From contig JALHQW010000019.1 in the NCBI GenBank assembly GCA_022841745.1, forward strand, positions 1-64,000: a stretch of DNA of 64,000 nt, read 5' to 3'. A program made the position numbers and the translations under genes. The DNA comes from Saprospiraceae bacterium (GTDB taxonomy: Bacteria > Bacteroidota > Bacteroidia > Chitinophagales > Saprospiraceae). The notes under the pieces are model-generated. The model ran no database searches and had not been told where the DNA came from. It worked only from the letters and a program-made list of their open reading frames with translations. Below, one piece after another: positions 35,728 to 44,101 of this stretch; the stretch's first letter is position 1; each line of letters begins with the position of its first letter.

Positions 35728-36717
35728 ATGATGAATACGAGAGCAGCCATTACGGGAGTACACGCTTACGTGCCCGACTACGTGCTGACAAATGCGGAAT
35801 TGGAAAAATTGGTGGAAACCAATGATGAGTGGGTTGTGACCCGCACGGGCATCAGGGAGCGCCGCATCCTCAAAGGTGAGGGGTTGGCCACTTCCTACCT
35901 CGGCGAACAGGCTGTCCGTGGCCTCTTGGAGAAAACAGGTACCAACCCCGAAGATGTGGAACTGGTCATCTGCGCCACCGTCACGCCAGATATGATGTTC
36001 CCCGACACAGCCAACCTCATCGCCTACCGCACGGGGTTGAAGAACGCCTTCACCTTCGACCTGAGCGCAGCTTGTTCCGGTTTCCTGTTCGCCCTTACGA
36101 CAGGGGCGAAGTACATCGAATCAGGCCTCTACAAAAAAGTGATCGTGGTGGGTGCCGACAAGATGTCGTCCATTGTGGACTATACCGACCGGGCCACTTG
36201 CATCCTCTTCGGCGATGCGGGGGGCGCAGTGCTGTTGGAGCCTTCCAAGGATGGCAACGGCATCATGGATGCAAGACTTTACTCAGATGGCATTGGTGCC
36301 GAAAACCTCTACCAAAAAGCCGGCGGCTCTCTCAAACCTGCCAGCCACGAGACCGTGGATGCCAAAGAGCATTTTGCCTACCAAAATGGCCGCCCTGTTT
36401 ACAAGGCCGCCGTGTCGGGCATGTCGAGCGTGGTGAAGGAGGTGATGCAACGCAACAACCTCACCGCCGATGACGTGGCATGGGTGGTACCCCACCAGGC
36501 CAACCTGCGCATCATCGAGTCGGTAGCCAGTATGGCCGATTTTCCGATGGAAAAAGTAATGGTGAACATACACAAATATGGTAACACGACTGCCGCAACG
36601 CTTCCCCTCTGCCTTTGGGAATGGGAAAGCCAATTGAAAAAAGGCGACAACATCATCCTGACTGCCTTTGGTGGTGGCTATACGTGGGGGGCGATTTTGG
36701 TGAAATGGGCTTATTAG
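35728..36717 (+). CDS. fabH: 3-oxoacyl-ACP synthase III
   Basis: 329 residues from the ATG at 35728. Catalytic Cys in [12 protein letters not shown], His in VPHQANLRI and Asn in [11 protein letters not shown]. It starts fatty acid synthesis by joining acetyl-CoA and malonyl-ACP. It heads the fabH-efp-accB-accC run typical of Bacteroidota, though the usual upstream rpmF and plsX are missing here. Confidence 0.94.
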   Translation: MMNTRAAITGVHAYVPDYVLTNAELEKLVETNDEWVVTRTGIRERRILKGEGLATSYLGEQAVRGLLEKTGTNPEDVELVICATVTPDMMFPDTANLIAYRTGLKNAFTFDLSAACSGFLFALTTGAKYIESGLYKKVIVVGADKMSSIVDYTDRATCILFGDAGGAVLLEPSKDGNGIMDARLYSDGIGAENLYQKAGGSLKPASHETVDAKEHFAYQNGRPVYKAAVSGMSSVVKEVMQRNNLTADDVAWVVPHQANLRIIESVASMADFPMEKVMVNIHKYGNTTAATLPLCLWEWESQLKKGDNIILTAFGGGYTWGAILVKWAY

Positions 36718-36833
36718 GCATGGCTTTATGGCTTCATTGCCACATGGTTTCATTGTTTGCCCTCATAATGGCAACTATGCATTCATGAAACCATGAAGCC
36801 ATGTAACAATGAAGCCATGAAACAATGAAGCAA
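36717..36833. repeat. Inverted word array, GGCTTCAT vocabulary
   Basis: The left side has GGCTTTAT, GGCTTCAT, GGTTTCAT words (36720-36755). The right side has CATGAAAC, CATGAAGC, AATGAAGC words (36783-36830). The array fills the fabH-efp gap and uses the same vocabulary as 21945-22133 and 63639-63752. Confidence 0.85.
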
Positions 36834-36838
36834 TTAGT

Positions 36839-36846
36839 TAACTTTG
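36839..36846 (+). promoter_or_regulatory. Bacteroidota -7 element upstream of efp
   Basis: TAACTTTG fits TAnnTTTG exactly and lies 54 nt before the efp start, immediately after the word array. No clear -33 TTG is present because the array occupies that position. Confidence 0.5.
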
Positions 36847-36899
36847 CGCCTCTTTTTGAAAACCCATTTATTTTTTCATCATTTAACTAAGAAAATTCA

Positions 36900-37460
36900 A
36901 TGGCAGATACTTCTGATATCCGCAACGGCCTTTGCATGGAAATTGACAGCGACATCTGGTCGGTGGTCGAGTTCCAGCACGTAAAGCCTGGCAAAGGGCC
37001 CGCTTTTGTTCGCACCAAACTAAAATCGCTCACCAAAGGAAAAGTGGTTGACCGTACCTGGCCATCTGGCCACGCCATCACAGAAGTCAGGGTGGAGCGC
37101 CGCAAGTTCCAATACCTCTACGAGGACGACATGGGCTTCAACTTCATGAACACGGACGACTATGAGCAAGTCGCCTTGGCCGAAGCCCTCATCGCAAGCC
37201 CAAAACTGCTGAAGGAAGGCATGGTGGTGGACGTACTGTTCAACTCCGCCAACGACACCCCGTTGAGCCTTGAGATGCCGCCCTTAGTCGTAGTGGAAGT
37301 AACCTATACCGAGCCGGGCATTAAGGGCGATACCGCTACCAACACCTACAAGCCCGCCACTGTTGATACGGGCGCCGAGGTGCGTGTACCGCTTTTCATC
37401 AACACAGGTGAAAAAATCAAAGTGGACACGACCACGGGCGAGTACATGGGACGTGCTTAA
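36900..37460 (+). CDS. efp: Elongation factor P
   Basis: 186 residues. Three beta-barrel domains: the N-terminal KOW-like domain with the loop HVKPGKGPAF (lysine 32 at the tip, the usual modification site), then the OB domains (ATNTYKPATVDTGAEVRVP and FINTGEKIKVDTTTGEYMGR). It rescues ribosomes stalled at polyproline. Cytoplasmic. It lies between fabH and accB. Confidence 0.96.
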   Translation: MADTSDIRNGLCMEIDSDIWSVVEFQHVKPGKGPAFVRTKLKSLTKGKVVDRTWPSGHAITEVRVERRKFQYLYEDDMGFNFMNTDDYEQVALAEALIASPKLLKEGMVVDVLFNSANDTPLSLEMPPLVVVEVTYTEPGIKGDTATNTYKPATVDTGAEVRVPLFINTGEKIKVDTTTGEYMGRA

Positions 37461-37557
37461 TCTGGGGTTTAGAAAGTTTAGGGGGTTTAGTAGGTTTAGA
37501 TTGGAGTCGTTTTCTAAACCTACTAAACTTACTCAACCTCCTAAACCTCCAAATAAA
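37461..37557. repeat. Inverted word array, GGTTTAG / CTAAACC vocabulary
   Basis: The left half repeats GGGTTTAGAAAG, TTTAGGGGG, TTTAGTAGG. The right half repeats CTAAACCTA, CTAAACTTA, CTCAACCTC, CTAAACCTC in 9-nt steps. It fills the efp-accB gap, starting at the efp stop and ending ten bases before the accB start. Confidence 0.85.
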
Positions 37558-37566
37558 ACGAAGAAT

Positions 37567-38100
37567 ATGACTTTTCAGGAAATCCAGGAGCTAATCCGGC
37601 TCCTCAACAAGTCAAACATGGCCGAGTTCAAGTTGGAGGAAGGCGACTTTAAGCTCTCCATCCGTACGGCCTTGTACCGTGATACCAAAGGGGCACAGTT
37701 CGTTCCGGCGCCAATGCCAGTTGCAACGCCAATCGTTGCCACGCAACCTCCCGTCAGTATGTCAGTTGTCGCTTCGGCCCCAGCTCCAATAACCGAAGCA
37801 CCAGCGCCAGCGCCAGCCTCCGAGGCACCTGCCAAGCCAGCAGCCCCTTCTGGGCAAGGCTACAAAGAAATAAAATCACCTATGGTGGGCACCTTCTACC
37901 GCTCCGCCAACCCCGAGAAGCCAGCCTACGCCGAAGTAGGGCAGAAGGTTAAAAAGGGCGACGTGGTCTGCATCATCGAGGCCATGAAGCTGTTCAATGA
38001 AATTGAAAGCGAAATCAGCGGCACCATCGTCAAGGTGATGGTTGACAATGCACAGCCGGTCGAGTACGACCAAGCGCTTTTCCTCGTAGAGCCAGATTAA
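37567..38100 (+). CDS. accB: Biotin carboxyl carrier protein of acetyl-CoA carboxylase
   Basis: 177 residues from the ATG at 37567; the frame is open upstream through the word array but that part is not protein-like. The N-terminal helix region ([20 protein letters not shown]) is followed by a proline/alanine-rich linker (about residues 55-95) and the biotinyl domain with [13 protein letters not shown], the lysine being the biotin site. With accC it forms the carboxylase half of acetyl-CoA carboxylase. Confidence 0.95.
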   Translation: MTFQEIQELIRLLNKSNMAEFKLEEGDFKLSIRTALYRDTKGAQFVPAPMPVATPIVATQPPVSMSVVASAPAPITEAPAPAPASEAPAKPAAPSGQGYKEIKSPMVGTFYRSANPEKPAYAEVGQKVKKGDVVCIIEAMKLFNEIESEISGTIVKVMVDNAQPVEYDQALFLVEPD

Positions 38101-38178
38101 AAACGGTGGGCGACAGACGATGGACGGTGGACGGTTGGTCGGCCCCGTCCACCGTCTATCGTTTGCCGTCAATCGAGA
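38101..38178. repeat. Inverted word array, GACGGTGG / CCACCGTC vocabulary
   Basis: Left words ACGGTGGGCGAC, GACGATGGACGGTGGACGG. Right words CGTCCACCGTC, TATCGTTTGCCGTC. The two sides are inverted complements around TCGGCCCCG. It fills the accB-accC gap. Related single-arm words occur at 48186-48222. Confidence 0.85.
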
Positions 38179-38182
38179 AAAA

Positions 38183-39529
38183 ATGTTCGACAAAGTTCTT
38201 ATAGCCAACCGTGGTGAGATAGCCTTGCGGGTCATACGTACCTGTCGGGAGATGGGCATCAAGACCGTAGCCATCTACTCAACCGCCGATGCCGAGAGCC
38301 TGCACGTCCGTTTTGCCGACGAAGCCGTTTGCGTCGGGCCACCAGCCTCCAAGGATTCTTACCTTAACATACCCCGCATCATGGCTGCGGCAGAAATCAC
38401 CAATGCCGATGCCATCCACCCTGGCTATGGCTTCTTGGCGGAGAATGCCGATTTTGCCGAAATCTGCGGCGAATATGGCATCAAGTTCATCGGGCCAACC
38501 CCGATGCAGATACGCATGATGGGCGATAAAATCACCGCAAAGTCCACCATGATCAATGCGGGCGTACCCGTTGTGCCAGGTTCTGGCGGCCTCATTGCCG
38601 ATGTGAAAGAAGGAATCGGCCTTGCCAAGGGAATTGGCTACCCTGTCATCATCAAGGCAACAGCTGGTGGTGGTGGCAAGGGCATGCGCATCATCTGGGA
38701 CGAAGCCAGCTTTGAGGGACAATGGAACATGGCCCGCAACGAAGCCAAGGCCGCATTCGGCAACGACGGCATTTACATCGAAAAATACATCGAAGAACCC
38801 CGCCACATCGAAATACAGATAGCGGGCGACCAATACGGCACGGTCTGCCACTTGAGCGAGCGGGAGTGCAGCATTCAGCGCCGCCACCAGAAGTTGGTGG
38901 AGGAAAGCCCCTCGCCGTTCATGACCCCGGAACTGCGCCAAAAAATGGGCGACGCTGCCATCAAAGCTGGTGAAGCCATCAACTACGAGGGCGTGGGGAC
39001 CATCGAGTTCCTCGTGGACAAGTACCGCAATTTCTATTTCATGGAAATGAACACCCGCATACAGGTGGAGCATACCGTGACGGAAGAAGTAATTGACCAC
39101 GACCTCATCAAGGAACAGATAAAGATTGCAATGGGCGAAAAAATTTCTGGGAAGAATTACATCCCAGAAATGCACGCCATTGAATGCCGCATCAACGCTG
39201 AGGATGTTTACAAGGACTTCCGCCCGTCACCCGGAAAGATTGTGTCGCTGCACACCGCCAAGGGGCATGGCGTAAGGGTGGACACCCACGTATATGCAGG
39301 CTATACCATCCCGCCTTATTACGATTCCATGATTGCGAAGCTCATCTGCCGTGCCCGTACCCGTGAAGAGTGCATCACGAAGATGGAGCGTGCCCTCGAA
39401 GAGTTCATCGTGGAGGGCGTCAAGACGACCATCCCGTTTCACAAAAAGCTGATGAAGGACGAGCGCTTCCGTTCGGGCAATTTCCACACAGGTTTTTTGA
39501 ACGATTTTGACTTGGGAACAGAAGATTAG
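38183..39529 (+). CDS. accC: Biotin carboxylase subunit of acetyl-CoA carboxylase
   Basis: 448 residues from the ATG at 38183. The ATP-grasp enzyme starts [20 protein letters not shown]. The ATP loop is [13 protein letters not shown], and [20 protein letters not shown] and [19 protein letters not shown] hold the metal and bicarbonate residues. The C-terminus has [12 protein letters not shown]. It carboxylates biotin on AccB. Confidence 0.96.
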   Translation: MFDKVLIANRGEIALRVIRTCREMGIKTVAIYSTADAESLHVRFADEAVCVGPPASKDSYLNIPRIMAAAEITNADAIHPGYGFLAENADFAEICGEYGIKFIGPTPMQIRMMGDKITAKSTMINAGVPVVPGSGGLIADVKEGIGLAKGIGYPVIIKATAGGGGKGMRIIWDEASFEGQWNMARNEAKAAFGNDGIYIEKYIEEPRHIEIQIAGDQYGTVCHLSERECSIQRRHQKLVEESPSPFMTPELRQKMGDAAIKAGEAINYEGVGTIEFLVDKYRNFYFMEMNTRIQVEHTVTEEVIDHDLIKEQIKIAMGEKISGKNYIPEMHAIECRINAEDVYKDFRPSPGKIVSLHTAKGHGVRVDTHVYAGYTIPPYYDSMIAKLICRARTREECITKMERALEEFIVEGVKTTIPFHKKLMKDERFRSGNFHTGFLNDFDLGTED

Positions 39530-39605
39530 TTTCGAGCCACGAGTTTCGAGTTTCGAGGAGTGATTGCCACATCTCGAAACTCGAAACTCACAACTCGTAG
39601 CTCCA
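39530..39605. repeat. Inverted word array, TTTCGAG / CTCGAAA vocabulary
   Basis: The left half repeats GTTTCGAGCCACGAGTTTCG. The right half repeats TCTCGAAACTCGAAACTCAC with AACTCGTAGCTC. The spacer is about 12 nt. It fills the accC-pcm gap. The same vocabulary occurs at 51525-51588. Confidence 0.85.
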
Positions 39606-39607
39606 AT

Positions 39608-40261
39608 ATGCTAACCGATTCCTACCGCCACAAGGGCCTCCGTCGCAAATTGGTGGATTCCCTTCGTAAAAAAGGCATCACCGACGAACGGGTGCTTGCC
39701 GCCATGGAGGCCGTGCCACGCCATTTTTTCCTCGACAGCGCCTTTGCTGACCTCGCTTACGAAGACAAGGCGCTCCCCATTGACCGGGAGCAGACTATTT
39801 CACAACCCTATACTGTTGCCTTCCAGACCCAGTTGCTCAACGTGCAAAAGCGTGACCGGGTGCTCGAAATCGGCACCGGCTCTGGCTATCAAGCCGCCAT
39901 TTTAAGCAAAATAGAGGCGAGGGTCTTCACCGTGGAACGGCAAGAGGCGCTTCACCACAAGGCAAAAAAATTATTGGCTGATTATGGCTTTAGCAACGTC
40001 CGCTGCTACTACCGGGACGGCACCAAAGGGCTCCGAGAATTCGCCCCGTACGACAAAATCATCGTGACTGCTGGCGCAACTGAAGTACCCACCATTCTAC
40101 TCGACCAACTCAAAATAGGAGGCATCATGGTCATACCCGTGGGCACTCGCTCCCAGAAAATGCTCCGCATCACCAAATTGGCCGACAGCGACTTCCAAGA
40201 AGAGGACTTTGGCGACTTCCGTTTCGTGCCTTTTGTGGGTGGTTTGGAGAGTGATAAATGA
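39608..40261 (+). CDS. pcm: Protein-L-isoaspartate O-methyltransferase
   Basis: 217 residues from the ATG at 39608. The signatures are AMEAVPRHFF, QTISQPYTVAFQTQLL, and the SAM-binding VLEIGTGSGYQAAIL. It repairs isoaspartyl residues in aged proteins. The start is just after a word array. The gene upstream is accC, unrelated in function. Confidence 0.94.
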   Translation: MLTDSYRHKGLRRKLVDSLRKKGITDERVLAAMEAVPRHFFLDSAFADLAYEDKALPIDREQTISQPYTVAFQTQLLNVQKRDRVLEIGTGSGYQAAILSKIEARVFTVERQEALHHKAKKLLADYGFSNVRCYYRDGTKGLREFAPYDKIIVTAGATEVPTILLDQLKIGGIMVIPVGTRSQKMLRITKLADSDFQEEDFGDFRFVPFVGGLESDK

Positions 40262-40441
40262 TAATGAATGCCCGCACCCAACGCTGCTTACAATTGTCGT
40301 TAACCTTGCCTAACTTTGCAGCCTGATTTTTTCCTAACCATATTTTACAAAACCACAGAATGGTTGAATGATGAAATTCTGGATGCCACACACCAAAACC
40401 TCCCGATTCATCATTCATCATTTATCATTCATCATTTATTC
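40250..40441. repeat. Split inverted word array, TGATAAATGA / TCATTTATCA vocabulary, with promoter element
   Basis: The left arm is short (GTGATAAATGATAATGAATG, 40251-40270) and overlaps the pcm stop. The right arm (40405-40441) repeats TCATTCA and TCATTTA in 7-nt steps up to the E2 start codon. Between them, TAACTTTG at 40311-40318 is a perfect -7 element, so here the array arms lie on either side of a promoter. Confidence 0.7.
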
Positions 40442-41818
40442 ATGGCGCAGGTAGAACTAATCATGCCCAAAATGGGCGAGAGCATCATAGAAGCCACCAT
40501 CCTGCGGTGGGCCAAGAAAGTGGGCGACCGGGTGGAACAGGACGAAACCATCCTTGAAATTGCTACCGATAAGGTGGACTCAGAAGTGCCATCTCCCATA
40601 GCCGGCGTCATAGCCCAATTGCTTTTTAAGGAAAACGACGTGGTGCCCGTTGGCAAGGCTATTGCCATCATCGCCACAGAGGGTGAAGCCGTAGCTGCAA
40701 AGCCGTCCCCAGCCTTGAAGGAAGACCCCGCTCCAGCCTCCAATGGTAGCGCCAATGGACAACATTCCAATGGTGCAGCCCCTGCAATACCAGCGCCCTC
40801 CGAAGCCATGCCAACAGCTGCTGCAGAAGCCCAAGTAGTTACAAGTGGGCGTTTCTACTCGCCTTTGGTGAAAAATATTGCGAAAGCAGAAAATATCAGC
40901 GTAGCCGAATTGGAGCGCATCGCCGGTACCGGCCAAGCTGGCCGGGTGACGAAGCAGGATATTCTGGCTTATGTTGGCAGCCGCAGTTCAGTTGGCAGTT
41001 CGACCCCACAAGGGCAAGCAGTGGGCAGTGGACAGTCGGTGGCTGCTCCGGCACCAACACCTGCCCCAGTTCAAGCTGGTTCGGCCAAGCCAGCAGTGAG
41101 TGTTTCGGGCAATGTGGAAATCATCGAAATGGACAGGATGCGCCGCCTCATCGCCGACCACATGGTGATGTCGAAGCATACCTCGCCGCACGTGACCAGT
41201 TTCGTGGAAGTGGACGTAACGGAACTCGTGAACTGGCGGGAGCGCAACAAGGGTGTTTTTGAGAAAAAATACGGTGAGAAAATCACCTTCACGCCCATTT
41301 TTGTGGAAGCCATTGCCAAGGCCATCAATGACTATCCGATGGTCAACGTCTCGGTGGACGGCAACAATATCATCGTGAAAAAGGACGTGAACATCGGCAT
41401 GGCCACGGCATTGCCTTCGGGCAACCTCATCGTGCCCGTCATCAAAGGGGCGAACATGATGAACCTCGTCGGCCTGACCAAGACCGTGAACGACCTCGCT
41501 GGCCGTGCCCGCCAAGGCAAGCTCAAGCCAGAAGAAATACAAGACGGCACCTTCACCGTGACCAACGTCGGCACTTTCGGCAATGTGATGGGCACGCCCA
41601 TCATCAACCAGCCACAAGTAGCCATCATGGCGGTTGGCGCCATCCGCAAGAAGCCTGCCGTGGTGGAGACACCTTACGGAGACCTCATTGCCGTACGGCA
41701 ACTCATGTTCCTCAGCCTCAGCTACGACCACCGGGTTGTGGACGGGGCGCTTGGCGGATCCTTCCTGCGCCGGGTAGGCGACTACTTGGAGCAGTTTGAT
41801 GGGAAAAGAGAGGTATGA
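40442..41818 (+). CDS. 2-oxoacid dehydrogenase E2 (dihydrolipoamide acyltransferase)
   Basis: 458 residues. One lipoyl domain (residues 1-80, lysine in EIATDKVDSEV), a linker, a peripheral subunit-binding domain (FYSPLVKNIAKAENIS, about 135-175), a second linker, and the catalytic domain with SYDHRVVDGALGG near the end. The second linker (about 181-203: SRSSVGSSTPQGQAVGSG) is encoded by DNA with the word vocabulary of the array at 33491. The substrate (pyruvate, 2-oxoglutarate or branched-chain) cannot be told; no E1 or E3 is adjacent. Confidence 0.9.
   Translation: MAQVELIMPKMGESIIEATILRWAKKVGDRVEQDETILEIATDKVDSEVPSPIAGVIAQLLFKENDVVPVGKAIAIIATEGEAVAAKPSPALKEDPAPASNGSANGQHSNGAAPAIPAPSEAMPTAAAEAQVVTSGRFYSPLVKNIAKAENISVAELERIAGTGQAGRVTKQDILAYVGSRSSVGSSTPQGQAVGSGQSVAAPAPTPAPVQAGSAKPAVSVSGNVEIIEMDRMRRLIADHMVMSKHTSPHVTSFVEVDVTELVNWRERNKGVFEKKYGEKITFTPIFVEAIAKAINDYPMVNVSVDGNNIIVKKDVNIGMATALPSGNLIVPVIKGANMMNLVGLTKTVNDLAGRARQGKLKPEEIQDGTFTVTNVGTFGNVMGTPIINQPQVAIMAVGAIRKKPAVVETPYGDLIAVRQLMFLSLSYDHRVVDGALGGSFLRRVGDYLEQFDGKREV
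40991..41035. repeat. Word-repeat-like segment inside the E2 coding region
   Basis: AGTTGGCAGTTCGAC is an exact 15-nt match to the array at 33491. It is followed by GGGCAAGCAGTGGGCAGTGG and GACAGTCGG, the same kind of words. It stays in frame and encodes a serine/glycine/glutamine linker. Confidence 0.65.
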
Positions 41819-41844
41819 GGTATGAACACAACCATTTCTAACCT

Positions 41845-42345
41845 ATGGCAATTGACAAGACCAAACTGCTGCTGTTTACCCTATTGATTTTCAGCTCGGT
41901 CGGTTGCGACCGGGTGACGAAGGGACTTGCCAAGGAACATCTCCTGGGCTTAGGCGAACTTTCTTATTGGAACGATACTTTCCGCTTGGTGTATGTTGAA
42001 AATCCTGGTGCTGCCATGAGTTTTGGGGCAGACTGGCATCCCGACCTTAAGTTTTGGGTACTTACCCTGTTGCCTACCACGGTCTTGCTACTGGTACTTG
42101 GTTTTGTTTTGAAAAACATCAACAAACTGGGCTTTTCACACCTCATCGGGTTAGGCCTCATCGTGGCTGGTGGCATTGGCAACCTGCTCGACCGCTTCTT
42201 CAACAACAGCCTTGTGCCTGATTTCATGAACCTCGGCATCAACAGCCTGCGCACAGGTATCTTCAATGTGGCTGACGTCTGCATCTCCATAGGTATCATC
42301 GTTACGCTCGTTTATTACAAAAGCATGGAGCGTGCGACCGCTTGA
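41845..42345 (+). CDS. lspA: Lipoprotein signal peptidase (signal peptidase II)
   Basis: 166 residues with four membrane helices. It has the family boxes DRVTKGLA, VENPGAAMSFG, GGIGNLLDRFF (first catalytic aspartate) and IFNVADVCISIG (second catalytic aspartate). It cleaves lipoprotein precursors in the inner membrane. Several lipoproteins in this window would be its substrates. Confidence 0.94.
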   Translation: MAIDKTKLLLFTLLIFSSVGCDRVTKGLAKEHLLGLGELSYWNDTFRLVYVENPGAAMSFGADWHPDLKFWVLTLLPTTVLLLVLGFVLKNINKLGFSHLIGLGLIVAGGIGNLLDRFFNNSLVPDFMNLGINSLRTGIFNVADVCISIGIIVTLVYYKSMERATA

Positions 42346-42432
42346 TGTGCTAACGTCCAATACAACCGCTCAAAGCTTTAGTGGATACCTTCGCACTTCG
42401 CATCAACTCCACCGTTTTATATCCGTAATACC

Positions 42433-43518
42433 ATGACCGACCAGCACATCCTCCGTCCCCATGCCGAGCAGGTTTATGCCAATGAGCTAAAGGCGCTCGC
42501 TGCCAACGATGACCGCCAGCGCCCGGAAAATTGGCATTTATCGCCTTGGGCTGTTGTGACCTACCTACTGGGGGGCAAACTCCCCGATGGCACGGAGGTA
42601 GAGCCTAAATACTTCGGCCAGCGCCGCCTCATCGAAATAGCCGTTGCCACGCTTGTTACCGACCGGGCACTGTTGCTCATCGGCATACCGGGCACGGCAA
42701 AGACCTGGGTGGCTGAGCACCTTTCCGCCGCCATATCAGGGGATAGCACCCGATTGGTGCAAGGCACTGCTGGCATGAGCGAGGAAGCGCTGCGTTATGG
42801 TTGGAACTATGCCCGCCTTTTGGCCGAAGGCCCATCGGAAAATGCCCTTGTGCCCAGCCCAATCATGAACGCCATGCGGGAAGGCAAAATCGCCCGCATC
42901 GAAGAGCTGACCCGCATGCCCTCTGATGTCCAGGACACGCTCATCACTTTGCTTTCCGAAAAAACGCTACCTATTCCCGAACTGAACACGGAAGTACAGG
43001 CCCGCCGGGGCTTCAACGTCATTGCCACCGCCAACGACCGTGACCGGGGCATCAACGAACTCTCCAGCGCCCTTCGCCGCCGTTTCAACACCGTGGTGCT
43101 GCCACTACCCGCCAGCCTCGCCGAAGAGGTGAACATCGTCAAAACCCGAGTGGAAAAGATTGGGCAGTCGCTCGAACTGCCGCCCAGTGCTGCGCCCATT
43201 AAGGAGATTGAACGGTTAGTGACCATCTTCCGGGAATTGCGGAGCGGAAAAACCGAAGACGGACGCACCAAACTGAAATCACCTGGGGCTACCTTGAGCA
43301 CAGCCGAGGCCATCTCCGTTGTGCAAAGTGGGCAGGCACTGGCCGTGCATTTTGGGGACGGCACACTGCGGGCGCACGACCTCGCCGCTGGTATCACTGG
43401 GGCCATCGTAAAAGACCCAGTGCAAGACAAAAACATCTGGCTGGAATACCTCGAAACGGTGGTGAAGGAACGGAAGGACTGGGCAGATATATATCGAGCT
43501 TGTAAGGAGTTAGTTTGA
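42433..43518 (+). CDS. MoxR-type AAA+ ATPase
   Basis: 361 residues. Walker A GIPGTAKT at 84-91, Walker B-like region GKIARIEELTRMPSDVQDTL, sensor 1 NVIATANDRDRGINELSSAL with the arginine finger (RRRF). The C-terminal lid follows. Related proteins are usually encoded beside VWA-domain or DUF5682-type partners and act as chaperones or assembly factors. None is adjacent here. Confidence 0.87.
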   Translation: MTDQHILRPHAEQVYANELKALAANDDRQRPENWHLSPWAVVTYLLGGKLPDGTEVEPKYFGQRRLIEIAVATLVTDRALLLIGIPGTAKTWVAEHLSAAISGDSTRLVQGTAGMSEEALRYGWNYARLLAEGPSENALVPSPIMNAMREGKIARIEELTRMPSDVQDTLITLLSEKTLPIPELNTEVQARRGFNVIATANDRDRGINELSSALRRRFNTVVLPLPASLAEEVNIVKTRVEKIGQSLELPPSAAPIKEIERLVTIFRELRSGKTEDGRTKLKSPGATLSTAEAISVVQSGQALAVHFGDGTLRAHDLAAGITGAIVKDPVQDKNIWLEYLETVVKERKDWADIYRACKELV

Positions 43519-43541
43519 AAGACAGCAAGCATTTAACCTCA

Positions 43542-43964
43542 CTATCCTACCACTGCAATACACTTTAACTCTATCGCAATTGGCGTAGGCAACGAATCAA
43601 TTCCGACCGTGGTTCGGCAGGGTTGGTTGTCCTTGAAATACTCGGCATAAATGCGATTGTAGGTGTGAAAATCCCGCTGCATATTGGTGAGGAAAACGGT
43701 CACGTCCACCAGCGAGTCCCAAGTGGCACCGCTGGCTTCGAGCACGACCCGTACATTTTTGAATACGGAATGGCATTGTGCCTCAAAATCAAACTCGGTG
43801 AAGTTGCCAGTGGCACTGCGCTGCAGGCCGGGTATGCCGTCCGTCTCAGCGTCCCTTGGCCCGATGCCGGATAGGAAGAGGAGATTGCCCACCCGACGGG
43901 CGTGTGGGTAAAGGCCGACGGGTTTGGGGGCGGTGGGGGCGGTTATTTTTTCGCTTGTATTCAC
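43542..43964 (-). CDS. RidA/YjgF-family protein
   Basis: 140 residues from a GTG at 43964. The fold signatures are GLYPHARRVGNLLFLSG, ENVRVVLEASGATWDSLVDV-type (here KNVRVVLEASGATWDSLVDV) and the C-terminal CRTTVGIDSLPTPIAIELK, with the conserved arginine and glutamate. Members hydrolyse reactive enamines or imines, often 2-aminoacrylate; the context here (Y and long N-term) is closer to aminomuconate deaminase-like members. It converges on the MoxR gene with 23 nt between. Confidence 0.87.
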   Translation of the reverse strand: MNTSEKITAPTAPKPVGLYPHARRVGNLLFLSGIGPRDAETDGIPGLQRSATGNFTEFDFEAQCHSVFKNVRVVLEASGATWDSLVDVTVFLTNMQRDFHTYNRIYAEYFKDNQPCRTTVGIDSLPTPIAIELKCIAVVG

Positions 43965-43982
43965 TCCGAAATCAGTGTTTTT

Positions 43983-44076
43983 TGATTTCAGATTTCAGAT
44001 AGACGATTTCAGATTTCAGATTGCGAGAACCTCGTAAATCTAAAATCTGAAATCGTCTATCTTATATCTTATATCA
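43983..44076. repeat. Inverted word array, GATTTCA / TGAAATC vocabulary
   Basis: The left half repeats GATTTCAGATTTCAGATAGA and GATTTCAGATTTCAGATT. The right half has AATCTAAAATCTGAAATCGT then CTATCTTATATC. The words GATAGACGATTTC and GAAATCGTCTATC pair exactly. Located between the RidA start and the next minus-strand stop. Confidence 0.82.
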
Positions 44077-44101
44077 ATAATTCAATGCTGTTAGCGGTTG
44101 C

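Noticed and set aside
37363-37566. Upstream extension of accB by 68 codons
   Set aside because: The extension runs through the efp end in another frame and through the word array; the ATG at 37567 gives the normal AccB N-terminus.
38279-39175. 298-codon open frame antisense to accC
   Set aside because: It is the shadow of a strongly coding GC-rich gene; accC has every family motif on the other strand.
40988-41731. 247-codon open frame antisense to the E2 gene
   Set aside because: Shadow of the acyltransferase domain; composition (many His, Asp and Val) is typical of antisense frames in this genome.
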